Shown here: in pieces, positions 34,993 through 46,327 of the stretch
How the letters are laid out: every line of letters starts with the position of its first letter
Position numbering within the stretch: the first letter of the stretch is position 1
From: Dipteronia dyeriana
Lineage: Eukaryota; Streptophyta; Magnoliopsida; Sapindales; Sapindaceae
Length of the DNA: 64,000 bases
Assembly: GCA_032871835.1 (NCBI GenBank)
Contig: CM065299.1
Span: 5,055,001-5,119,000, forward strand
Reading direction: 5' to 3'
The notes under the pieces: generated by a model
The model's database searches: none
Seen by the model: the letters and a program-made list of their open reading frames with translations, nothing else
What the model was told of the DNA's origin: nothing
Translations under genes and position numbers: made by a program

Positions 34993-36509
34993 ATGCGATA
35001 TGTATTTGTTTCCAATCCATAAACTCATTCGCATGTATTTGATTAAGAGTAGGACTAAGTTCTGAGTGAATATTTGAGCCACCTATTGTGAGAAGTAGAT
35101 GGCAAAGTGAATTCTATCTTGGGCATTCTAGTATGGGTGTTTTGTAAATCGAAAGCATCATAAATATGGGCATACATGAATGATGTGGTATATTGATTTA
35201 TATGGCATTATTTTAGCTTGCATGTAGTCTTTGCTGGTATGTGTGAGGTGACATCTCAACATTTTGGCTTTGTAGAGTTATGTTTATGAGTATCGTAGCT
35301 GTAAACCCTCACGAGACTTCACTCGTCCTCTAAGGAACGTCTAATGGTTTAAAAAGCATGTGGCACACACAAAGTGACATCGTCGTCCCTATAAAGTTGC
35401 CTAGTATAGATGTTATGCTTTTAGTTTTTGTATATATTTTTTTAGTTGGTTTTCTTGTTTTTGCTCGAGGACAAACAAAATATAGGTTTGATGGTAATTG
35501 ATAGTATCTATTTCTACAATTGGTGTAACCCTAATTTCCTATTGTTTTCGTGGGTTCCTTGGGAATTTTTGTTATTTAATGTGTTTTGTGAGCTTTGTAT
35601 AGGTAATCATCCAAAAATAATATGCTAGAACGTAACTGAAGAGATTTGGAGGTTAAAAGAGCTGAAAGGGTAACGATTTGTGCAAAATACCAAACTTTCG
35701 AGGGTCATATCTTTCTCCTTAGATAGACCTGGAATTCGTGCTACATATATTTTGAAAGCCCCTGATGTGTAGTTTCTAGCGATTTTTATAGATTAAAATT
35801 CTGATTTTTTTCGAGGGAGTTATGTCCGTTTCCGAATTAATTAGTTTTTTTTTAGTGTTGTGACTTATTTTTTAAGCTTTCTAGATAAGGAATTTTATAC
35901 CATGCCAGCACATCGTCCGGGAAGCAAACTAATATATTTAATTGCATATGTTTGGATTGGTTTCAGGGTTCACAAAATTTGGACTCATACCTGAAACAAA
36001 ATCGAAACCGAAACTAAACACACGCCAGACCTTTTGAAATAATAACATGTGCAGGTATAGTTCCATCCTACAGGAACCGGTCCTTTTTTCCAATCTGAAT
36101 TGGTTTTCCTGGTAAAAAGCTAATATAATGGTTTCATTAAAATGATTTAATTAGAATTTTGAAGGCTGTACAATGAAATTTTGATTATTTAAATTTTAAA
36201 GATGGGTTGATTGAGTAATCAGTACACGGGGAAATATTATGGATGGAATAGAACCACCCAAGACAAAAGGAGAATTGCTGAGAAGATTTTTATGGAGTTG
36301 TAAATTGTTGTGGAGTATTTTTTTTTCTTCGGTATTATTTTAAAAATATTCATTGATTATAATTTATAAATAAATTAAGAGTGAATTTCATCGCAATAAT
36401 TAATGTTTTTAATGTGCTACCGTTAATATTTTATGTAAAAGGTAACAAGTATATATATATTTTTGTGGAAATTTACCTAATATTTTTTAAATTATCTTTC
36501 TATTTTTAA
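34993..36509 (+). repeat. Unit 4: Athila-like 3' end and LTR-like upstream sequence, gene lost
   Basis: Near-identical to unit 3 from 27633 for about 1.1 kb, then similar up to TATCTTTCTATTTTTAA at 36509, which in other units lies about 300 bp before the peptide gene. A Tekay-type element starts at 36510. The promoter, gene and proximal 3' flank expected next are absent. Confidence 0.7.
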
Positions 36510-38243
36510 TGTAACACCCAATGTCTTTCAAGCACAATTGAAAGGCCCAATTTGAAAAAAAAAAAAGGATAAGCGTGAAACAGAAAAGGTATCAGGTGAG
36601 TAAGTCAAGTGAGATGCATGGCTGACAGGCAGCTGTGAGCTTGGTTAATTAGCTCACAACTTCAGCTGTGTCCTTCCATGAGTATATATATATGAGGATA
36701 AATGTTGTGAGAGCTAGAAAGCAGTAGAATCAAGCGGAAGAAAGGAAAGAGAAGAAAAGAGAAAAGCCAGTGAAGCTCTCGTGATTACAGATTTCAGTTG
36801 ATTCTTCTTTGATGTCCAGTTTCTAATTGGATCTTGTGATTGATAGGGAAAGAAGACGAAGGGAACCTAGCATACTCAGTCTAAGATAAGCTTGACGTCT
36901 AAGTTGTGAGTGAATTAAGTTTCTGTTTTGTTTTTAATTCAAAAGTTTCCAGTTTTATGCTTAAGATAAATTGTTGCAAATCATTTAAGCTTTTTATTGC
37001 TTTTTATGATTGATGATGATGGTACAGAGAACTGAAAGTATATGTTTTATGCTTATATTAGCATTCATAATCAGATATATTATTTTTATGAATTATCAAG
37101 AAGAGATTGTGATTTCTATAAAAGCACCATGTACCCTTCCCCAGTTATGATTATGGTTGGCTTTTGGGGCCGTTCTACACATGTGTATGTCATGAGTCGC
37201 TCTGCATGTGCATGACTAGAGAAAGAGTAATAGAGTCGCCCTGCACTTGTATGACCAGAGAGTCGCTATGCCCGAGCATGACCAGAGAAAGAGTAATCGA
37301 GTCGCTCTGTTCGGGTATGACCAGAAGTTATTCATGACTCGGCGTTTGCCCGAAGTAGTTCGGCTTACGTTTGGAGGATATCCCTGGTACTAATTTGGTG
37401 CAGATTAAGATTTTATAAAGCATTTATTCTTATTCAGCAAAGAGAAGCATTCGGTTTGTTCAGTTTATTCAGCACGAAAGTAGATATATCATCTTATACC
37501 ATGTATTACTGAATGCTTATTGTAAAGTGGTTTAGAAAAATGTTTTTAAAAGTTTTCATTCACTCACTGGGCGTTAGCGCTCATCCTTTCACTCTTAAAT
37601 ATTTATTCAGGTAGCTGCTCGGTTGTGCGGACTCAGAAGTTTTGAGGTGGGCCACTCGATGACATCATGAAGCATAAAAGTCATGCATTTTAAATTTTCA
37701 TGTACATATTTAAAAATATGAGGTCGGCATGGTCGGGACGGTAGGCATGGTCGGGACAGTAGGCATGGTCGGGATGGTAGGCATGGTCGGGATGGTAGGC
37801 ATGGTCAGAACGTGGTCGGATTTCTACTTGGTCTGTTCGGCCTACTCTGCCCACTTGACCTACTCGGCCCACATGGCCTATTCGGTCTATTCGGCCTACT
37901 CGGTTTTCTTACTCGGCCTGTTCAGTTTCCTCATTCGGGATGGACTGGTTACTTAGTTTGTATAGTGGTCGGTTTTGGTCCGATCGGTCAATTTTGACAC
38001 TTTTTGTAAAGAACGAAAATATATATAAAGAAATTGAAATTATGTACATTTTGTACTCTCCTCACATTTTATTTTATTTGATTCAAACAAGTTTTTCCGA
38101 ATGGAGATTTCAACAGAAAGTCATTTTATTATGCTAGAGAATGTAGAGCCCATAGGGTTTCCCTTGTACTCAAGAGAGGAGTCGGGGCAGCCCATATGGC
38201 CTCCTTCGTACTCAAGAGAGAGGAGTCGGGGTGGGTCCTGTCA
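36510..38243 (+). repeat. Tekay-like 5' LTR
   Basis: 1734 bp from TGTAACACCCAATG to GGTCCTGTCA, followed by the primer site. A TATA-like run (ATATATATATGAGG, 36684) may be the promoter. An 18-bp unit (GGCATGGTCGGGACGGTA) repeats about five times at 37727-37810. A GAGTCGGG-ending segment (GTACTCAAGAGAGGAGTCGG) is duplicated at 38168-38230. A close relative occurs as a solo LTR at 44596-46327. Confidence 0.85.
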
Positions 38244-38246
38244 ACT

Positions 38247-38258
38247 TGGTATCAGAGC
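38247..38258 (+). other. Primer binding site of the Tekay-like element
   Basis: TGGTATCAGAGC, complementary to initiator methionine tRNA, three bases after the LTR end. Confidence 0.9.
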
Positions 38259-38344
38259 ATGGTTTATAATTCCTTAAAGCACAGAGTAATTATTTGCATT
38301 TAGTTTCATGCATTTAAGCATAACTTTGATTTTGTAACAACATC

Positions 38345-39490
38345 ATGTGTCGAGTTGGCCGCCTACGCACAAGACCGGTAGCTGACCTTGGAGAAAGGAG
38401 TGGTAACCAAGGTGAAAACGAGATAGAATCACACCCTCAACCACCTATAGCTCAACCTCATGTACCAGAAAATAGGGAGGAACCAATGGATAGAATTGCA
38501 GAACTATTAACTGCGATGGTTCAGCACCAAACGTGAGTGCCAGGGAATTCAATTGAGCGTGTACGAAAGTTGGGAGCTACGAATTTTGATGGAACAGGAG
38601 ATCCAGATAGTGCTAGTTCTTGGTTGAATGAACTAGAACGGGTATTTGAAGTGATGAGGTGCACAGATGAGCAAAAGGTCTCTTTTGCTACGTTTTTGCT
38701 AAAAGAGAAAGCATATGATTGGTGGGCCTCAGTTCAACAAAGAACTCCCGAAGGAATTACTTGGGAGGATTTTAAGAAACAATTTAATGATCATTATTAT
38801 CCCCGTTTCTATCAAGATTTAAAAAGAGCTGAATTTTTCAAACTAGTATAGGGATTTATGACAGTAGAAGAGTATGAGAAGAAATTTATAGAACTTTCGA
38901 GGGTTGCTCATGTAGTCGCTGATGAAGAAAAGAAGTGTAGAAAATTTGAGGATGGATTTACATCGGAAATTAAGACAATAGTGACTACTTCTGGACATGT
39001 TGAGTTTGGTAAGTTGTTTGAAGCTGCATTGAGAGTGGAGAGAGGCCTTAATGACTCTCGCAGATTTGAACAACAGAAGCAAAAGCGCAGTAACTGGTCA
39101 GTAGAAGGCTCTTATAACAAAATGCCTAAGGCAATAGGCAGTTTTTCATGTCAGACTAGTAATTATCAACAGATTCGTGGACCTGGTTCTAGCCAAGCCT
39201 CAGTCCAGCAGCCAATGGGTAGTCGGCAACCGAGTGTTAGTATGGGAAGAAGTTGGCATCCTCTATGTTCGACTTGTGGAAAGTACCATGATGGTGAGTG
39301 TCATTTGGGGAGATCAGATTGTTATCAATGTGGGCAATCTGGACATTTAAAAAGAAATTGCCCCGAGTTAGTTCAGACAGGCAATGAAGAGAGGAAGATA
39401 GGTTTTCAACCAATGCAAAGTGGCGCTAGTCAGATGCAAGAACAAAGAGGATCCCAAGTAGGAGGATCTACAACTACAGGGAAAACCTAA
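38345..39490 (+). pseudogene. Tekay-like gag, with nonsense codons
   Basis: Three open blocks in one frame path. The first (38345-38536) ends at a TGA. The second (38537-38851) carries the gag domain (WLNELERVFEVM, FATFLLKEKAYDWWAS, FKKQFNDHYYP). The third (38858-39490) has EEYEKKFIELSR, EDGF and the zinc knuckle CYQCGQSGHLKRNC. The stops at 38534, 38849 and 39488 each fit a single C-to-T change of CGA, CAG and CAA. It would form the capsid; this copy is dead. Confidence 0.82.
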
Positions 39491-40556
39491 GTTAGTACAG
39501 TAGGGGTTGGAGGCAACCAACAGAGAGGTCAGTCGGGTAGACCTTGTACTCAGGCAAGGGTTTTTGCTATGACTCAGCAAGATACCGAGACCACTCCAGA
39601 TGTCGTTACAGGTATGTTAACAATTTTTGGCCACGATGCTCATGTTCTCATTGATCCTGGATCTACTCATTCATTTGTGTCTCGATCTTTTATGGTGTAT
39701 GCGGATGTAGAATTAAGACCATTAGATTCTAGTATGGTAGTGGCTACACCTACTGGTGAATCTTTATTGGCTGAGAATATATATAGAAACAGTAAGGTTA
39801 TAGTCTGTAAACATGAGCTATATGTTGATTTAATTCCGCTTGATATACATGATTTTGATGTTATCTTGGGAATGGATTGGCTGGCTATACACCGTGCTAA
39901 TCTGCTATTACTGTCAGACGGTTGCTCAAGAAACAATGTTCAGCTTATCTGGCTTATGTAATTGATACTCGGGATAGTGAGGTAAAACTAGAAGATATAT
40001 CGGTGGTAAGGAAATTTCCAGATGTATTTTCTAAAGATATTCATGGATTACCACCAGATAGAGACATTGAGTTTGTGATAGATTTGGTCCCAGACACAAC
40101 TCCAATTTCTACTCCACCTTATAGAATGGCTCCAACCGAATTGAAAGAGTTGAAGATTCAATTAGAAGAATTGGTGAACAAGAATTTTATTAAACCTAGT
40201 GTGTCACCATGGGGAGCCCCAGTTCAGTTTGTTAAGAAGAAAGATGGAACATTTCGTTTAAGCATCGATTACCGGCAATTGAATAAAGCAATGGTGTGTA
40301 ATAGATACCCCCTTCCACTTATTGATGACTTATTCGATCAACTTCAGGGAGCAAAGGTATTCTCCAAAATAGATTTGCGAACAGGTTATCACCAATTGAG
40401 GATTAGAAACTGTGATATACCAAAGACCGCTTTCAGAACTCGTTATGGGCATTATGAGTTTCTAGTTATGCCTTTTGGATTAACAAATGCTCCAGCAGTT
40501 TTTATGGATTTTATGAATAGGGTATTTCATCCTTATCTAGACAAATTTCTTATCGT
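39491..40556 (+). pseudogene. Tekay-like protease and partial reverse transcriptase
   Basis: The first block (39569-39961) holds the aspartic protease: VLIDPGSTHSFVS, with D-P-G in place of the usual D-S-G, and DVILGMDWL. A frameshift near 39920 leads to the RT block (39922-40556): [66 protein letters not shown] and [13 protein letters not shown]. It ends at DKFLIV, one step before the Y-x-D-D catalytic motif. RNase H and integrase are absent. Confidence 0.85.
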
Positions 40557-40630
40557 GTTGCCGACTACCCATTGGCTGCTGGACTGAGGCTTGGCTAGAA
40601 CCAGGTCCACGACTCTGTTGATAATTACTA
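40557..40630 (-). repeat. Inverted 74-bp copy of gag at the element breakpoint
   Basis: Reverse complement of 39157-39230 with one mismatch (GACTCTG here, GAATCTG expected). It joins the broken RT to unit 4 flank at TATGAGAAA. Confidence 0.92.
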
Positions 40631-40817
40631 TGAGAAAGCCGAAATTATGCATTCAATGTTATTAATTATTTTAAATTATTTTCCAATTATATAATTTATA
40701 TTTCCAAGTTCAATGGATTTGACTCTGAAATATATTTATTGACAAGTATAAGAATAATACAAATAATTAATGGATTAACACAAGAAAACCAAGATTATAC
40801 ATTTAATGTAAGAATGT
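40631..40817. other. Unit 4: distal 3' flank after the gene loss
   Basis: Resumes the unit at GAGAAAGCCGAAATTATGC, a point about 1.1 kb downstream of the gene in other units (compare 33173), and runs to the LINE start. Confidence 0.7.
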
Positions 40818-42470
40818 ACCACGGAGAGAAAAGGCGGCAACATGGTTTCGATCCGGAATTTCAATTCTTTCAATTTACGTGCCAATGTGATTGAAATTCC
40901 GCATCAGGTATTTCCTTTTACGTGGTCCAATCATAGAGTGAAGAAATCGTGGGCTCGGATTGATCGGTTCTTAATTTCTCCTTTGATGTTGTCATGGTTT
41001 CCCAATCTCTCGTAAAGTGGGCTACCAGGATCGATTTCAGATCATAATGTTATCATGATCTGTGAAACGCACGTCGATTGGGGTTCTTGGCCTTTTAGAT
41101 TTTACAATGGCTGGTTGGATGACAGAAGATTAGCAAAAGAAGCAATTAAAGGCGAGACTGATTGCAAAGTGGAGGACTCTTATGGATTTATTCTTTTCTC
41201 CTGAGTGAAAGCTGTTAAGATTTACACTAAACAGTGGTTGCGGGCAAACAATAAGGGTCCTAATCATATCAAGGGCATTTAGGATCGACTTGGGGAAATT
41301 GAGTGGAGAGCCAATAATGAGGGATGGACGAATGATATTAGAAAGGAAAGGCTTAAGTGTTTAGAGGATTATTGGCAGGTTCTTAGACGGGAAGAACAAA
41401 TGTGGAGGTAAAAATTGAGAGTGAAATGGTTGAAAGAGGGGGATAAGAACTCCAAATTCTTCCACTTAATGGCTAGTGGACGGAAGAGAGGAAATTACAT
41501 CGGGGATATGGATTTTGATGGTGTGAAGTGCACAAAACGCACTGATGTTCGCAAACTTGTTTTACAACACTTCTAGGATCTTTTCAAGAAAGTGGAATGG
41601 CAAAAGCCTAGACTTGGAGGACTGAATTTCAATTTGTTGTCGATAGAAGAATGGGAGGGTCATGAAATTGAATTTAGTATAGAAGAAGTGTGGAGCACAG
41701 AGTGTAGTTGTGACGGCAACAAAGCCCGAGTCTGGATGGATTGACTCTAAGTTTTATTCAAGTTAATTGAGAGGCAATTCGTGACAATTTTATTAGGTTC
41801 TTATCTGAATTCCATAAGAACAGCACTACAGTTAAAGAGATAAATAAAACTTTCATTTCTCTAGAGCCAAAATGTAGGAAACTAGAATTGATGAAGGATT
41901 TTTGGGCTGAATAGTTTGGTGGGGTGCATGTACAAAGTGTTGGCAAAGGTTCTAGCCAACCAAGTTAAGAGAGTTATGAACACTATTATTGGTGATTATC
42001 AAACGGCTTTCGTCAAGGATCGCCAAATCCTTGATAGTCTAGTGATTGCAGAAGAAATTATCCATAAGTAAAAAAGAGTCCAGATAGAGGGGAATTCTAC
42101 CGAAGCTAGATTTCGAAATAGCATACAACATTGTAAACCATAATTTTTTGTTGGACATGATGACGGGAATGATTTTTGGGGATATATGTAAAAGATGAAT
42201 GAGAGATGTTCTCTAAACATCAGCTTTATCGGTCTTGATAAATGGGAGTCGTACGTCAGAATTCAGAATAAAAAGAGGTCTTCGTTAATGGGATCCGCTC
42301 TCCCTTTTCCTTTTCAATAGGGTGGTCGAAGGTTTGAGCTTATTATTGGTGAAAGCTCACGATTTGGATATGATCAAAGGAGTTTCATTCGGTGATAACA
42401 TTATAACATGGCATTTCAATTCCTTTATGAGATCTAATTTTATAAAATGTGCTTTGTTAAAAAATATTTA
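40818..42470 (+). pseudogene. LINE endonuclease/RT relic, unit 4
   Basis: Same relic with endonuclease, linker and RT pieces. Near-identical to the relics of units 5-7 over long stretches, for example 40921-41600 against 51361-52040, so it is closer to these than to units 2 and 3. Multiple stops. Confidence 0.8.
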
Positions 42471-43340
42471 TATGCGATATGTATTTGTTTCCAATCCATA
42501 AACTCATTCGCATGTATTTGATTAAGAGTACAACTAAGTTCTGAGTGAATATTTGAGCCACCTCTTGTGAGAAGTAGATGTCAAATCGAATTCTATCTTG
42601 GGCATTCGAGTATGGGTGTTTTGTAAACCGAAAGCATCCAAAGTATTAGCATACATGAATGGCGTGGTATATTGATTTATAGGGCATAATTTTAGCTTGC
42701 ATGTAGTCTTTGTTTGTATGTGTGAGGTTACATCTCAACATTTTGGCTTTGTAGAGTTATGTTTATGAGTATCATAGCTGTAAACCCTCACGAGACTTCA
42801 CTCGTCCTCTAAGGATCGTCTAAAGGTTTAAAAGGCATGTCGCACACGCAAAGTGCCATCGTGGTCCCTAGAAAGTTGCCTAGTATAGATGTTATGCTTT
42901 TAGTTTTTTACATGTTTTTTTAGTTAGGTATTTCTTTTTTGATTATGTGAGTTTGTTTTGGTTTTGCTCGAGGACAAGCAAAATATAGGTTTGATGGTAT
43001 TTGATAGTATCTATTTCTACAATTGGTGTAACCCTAATTTCCTATTGTTTTCGTTCGTTCCTTGGGAATTTTTGTTATTTAATGTGTTTTGTGAGCTTTG
43101 TATCGGTAATCATCCAAAAATAAGTATCTAGAACTTAACTGAAGAGTTTGGAGGTTAAAAGAGCTGTAAGGGTAATGGTTTGTGCAAAATACTAACTTTT
43201 GAGGGTCATATCTTTCTCATTAGCGACCTGGAATTCGTGCTACATATATTCGGAAAGCCCCTGATGTGTAGTTTCTAGTTGTTTTTTTAGATTTCAATTC
43301 CGAGTTTTCTAGAGGGAGTTATGTACGTTTCCGAATTAAT
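42471..43340 (+). repeat. Athila-like 3' end and LTR-like sequence, cut by a foreign block
   Basis: Same upstream segment as other units (TGCGATATGTATTTG, GCTCGAGGACAAGCAAAATA), but it breaks at TCCGAATTAATT (43340), where a T-run and unrelated sequence start. No peptide gene follows here; the next unit restarts at 47467. Confidence 0.7.
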
Positions 43341-44595
43341 TTTTTTTTTTTGTTTTATTGAAAACTAATCCATTTAGGAGGCTCAAGTCAATAACTAAAC
43401 TCTTTTTGAAAAAATTGCAAAACTAACTCATTTTTTATGTGTAAGTACAACTATACCCTTACTTACTCACTTTTACATTTAACTTAACCTATCCAATATT
43501 TATACATATTATCCCACCACAACACCATTCTTTTCCTCTTATTTCCTCCTCTCTCTCCACTACAACACCCAATTTCGTTTCCTCCCATTCTCCTCTCCAA
43601 TTTTTTTTTTTTGTTCTCTCTTCCTTCATTTCGAATTTTAGTAATTATTTACATTCTCCATCTTTGAACAACTCAAAAATATTCATCCACAACAAGGGTA
43701 CCTTTGTATTCAAGCTTTTAGGTGAGTATTTTTTTTTAAAAAAAAAAATTATTGTTGAATCTCAGATTTTATTGTATTTGTGTTAATTTGTTGTTGAAAT
43801 AGTTTATATTTACATTATAAACCATGGGTCTTGTGTCAATTTGATGTTGTTGTGATCAATTTAAATTTTAAACATAAATACAAAGTATATTTCTATTTTT
43901 CATCTCTTTTTTACTTTCCTTTGTGCATTAGGATTGCTTATTTTTGTGAAAATTGTTTTCATCAATATAATATAGCATGGGTCTTCTACTTTTAAACAAT
44001 ATTTGCATTACACAGAGATGTGGTTTGCAGTAGGTAGGAAGACATTTTGTACAAACTGTGCAGATTTGTTATTGCACTACACAACATGGATTTTGTATAA
44101 ACTGTGCAGATTTGTTATTGCACTACACAACATGTATTTTGTACACAGCCAAGTAACATAATGTGCAGATTTTGCCTAAAAAGTTGATTTTTGTATAAAT
44201 TGTGCAGATTTTGTCCAGAACATCTATAAATTCCAAAATGTTAACATTTCACAACTTAGGTAACTTTACATAAATTCCATGATAAATCCATTTAGAATTA
44301 CACACAAAATATAATAATATAATAGTGTATCTAAACAATCCAATACTGTCAACATTGTACAAAACTTCAAGCAAATATAGACAAAATCACTACATCATGT
44401 CTTCCAACATTATTGTGTTTTCCAGGTACCTACAAATAAACACACAACATTATTAGATAAAAAATGATAGATACATTTTTAAAAATGGTTACTAATTTCA
44501 ACAGCGTTAGGAAAACTGGACTGAACATGTTTTCAAAAAAAAATGCTACCAATTGTAAAGATTCAATCCAATAATGGAAAATTAACCACACCAAC
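43341..44595. other. Foreign block, left part
   Basis: Sequence unrelated to the 5.5-kb units. It starts with a T-run and AAAACTAATCCATTTAGGAG. At 43540-43640 it is CT-rich like a plant 5' UTR, and CTTTTAGGTGAGTATTTTT (43708-43726) looks like a 5' splice site. A 45-bp unit (AAACTGTGCAGATTTGTTAT plus flank) is tandemly duplicated at about 44052-44142. No coding sequence is recognised; a captured 5' exon in a transposon is possible. Confidence 0.4.
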
Positions 44596-46327
44596 TATAA
44601 CACCCAATGTCTTTCAGGCCCAATTGAAATGCCCAATTTTAAAAAAAATAGGATAAGCCTGAAGCAGAAAAGGCATCAGGTGAGTAAGCCTAAGTAAATT
44701 TTATGGCTGACAGGCAGCTGTGAGCTTGGTTAATTAGCTCACAACTTCAGCTGTGTCCTTTCATAAGTATATATATTAGAGGATAAACGTTGTGAGAGCT
44801 AGAAAGCAGTAGAATACAGCGAAAGAAAGGAAAGAGAAGAAAGGAAAGAGAAGAAGTCAGTGAAGCTCTCTCTCGTGATTATAGATTTCAGTTGATTCTT
44901 CTTTGATATCGAGTTTCTAATTGGATCTTGTGATTGTTAGGGAAAGAAGACGAAGGGAACCTAGCATACTCAGTCTGAATTAAGCTTGACGTCTAAGTTG
45001 TGAGTGAAATTAAGTTTCAGTTTTGTTTTAACTTAAGTTTACAGTTTTATGCTTTAATTGCTGCAAATCATTTTAAGCTTTTTACTGCTTTTTATGATTG
45101 ATGGTGATGGTACAGAGAACCGAAAGTATAATATTTTATGCTTATATTAGCATTCAGAATCAGTATATTATTTTTATGAATTATCCAGAAGAGATTATGA
45201 TTTTTACAAAAGCACCATGTATGTACCTTTCCCCAGTTATGATTATGGTTGGCTTTTGGGGCCGTTCTACACGTATATGTCATGAGTCGCTCTGCAAGTG
45301 CATGACCAGAGAAAGAGAAATAGAGTCGCTCTGCACTTGTATGACCAGAGAGTCGCTCTGCCCGAGCATGACCAGAGAAAGAGTAATTGAGTCGCTCTGC
45401 CCGGGTATGACCAGAAGTTATTCATAACTCTGCGTTTGCTCGAAGTAATTCGGCTTACGTATTGAGGATATCCCTGGGTACGAATTTGGTGTAGATTAAG
45501 ATTTTATAAAGTATTTAATTCTTGTTCAGTAAAGAGAAGCATTCAGCTTATTCAATTTATTAAGTACGAAGGTAGATATATTATATTATACCATGTATTA
45601 CTGAATGCTTATTGTAAAGTGGTTTAGAAAAGTGTTTTTAAGAGTTTTCATTCACTCACTGGGCGTTAGCGCTCATCCTTTCACTCTTAAATATTTATCC
45701 AGGTAGCTGCTCGGTTGTGCGGACTCAGAAGTTTTGAGGTGGGCCACTCGATGACATCATGAAGCATAAAAGTCATGCATTTTAAATTTTCATGTACATA
45801 TTTAGAAATATGAGGTCGGCATGGTCGGGACGGTAGGCATGGTCAGGACGGTAGGCATGGGACAGTAGGCATGGTCGGGACAGTAGGCATGGTCGGGACG
45901 GTAGGCATGGTCGGGATAGTAGGTATGGTCAGAACGTGGTCGGATTTCTACTCGGTCTGTTCGGCCTACTCGGCCCATTTGACCTACTCGGCTTATATGG
46001 CCTATTCGGTCTACTTGGCCTACTCGGGTTTCTTACTCGGCCTACTCAGATTTCTGGTCGGGACGGACTGATGTGTTAGATTTTAAAGTGGTCAGTTCTT
46101 GGTCCGATCGGTCATTTTTGACAAACTTTTGTAACTAACGAAAATATGAAAAGAAATTACAATTATGTACATTTTTCACTCTCCAATATTATTCTTGCAT
46201 TTTGTTTGTTTAATAGCAAGTATTTCCTATGGAAATCTTAATAGAAAGTTCTTTTATCATGCTAGTAAAAGTTCAGTCCACAGGGTCTCCCTCGTACTCA
46301 AGAGAGGAGTCGGGATGGGTCTTGTCA
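44596..46327 (+). mobile_element. Tekay-like solo LTR
   Basis: 1732 bp related throughout to the LTR at 36510-38243. It starts TATAACACCC (first TG mutated to TA), ends GGTCTTGTCA, and is flanked by CCAAC on both sides (44591-44595 and 46328-46332). It contains the 18-bp GGCATGGTCGGGACGGTA repeats (45817-45935) and the stretch of AGAGTCGCTCTGC motifs (45283-45410). No internal region follows. Confidence 0.9.

Larger units (their letters stand above)
36510..40630 (+). mobile_element. Tekay-like chromovirus (Ty3/Gypsy), 3'-truncated
   Basis: Has a 5' LTR (36510-38243), Met-tRNA primer site, gag with CCHC knuckle, protease and the first part of RT. It breaks at about 40556, just before the RT Y-x-D-D block, and is followed by an inverted 74-bp copy of its own gag (40557-40630) and then unit flank sequence. 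The TGTAACACCC start fits Tekay/Del-type LTRs. Integrase, chromodomain and 3' LTR are missing. Confidence 0.8.

Noticed and set aside
37690..37872. A frame with YHPDHAYHPDHA-type repeats opposite the Tekay LTR
   Set aside because: It is the translation of the 18-bp LTR minisatellite and has no independent support.
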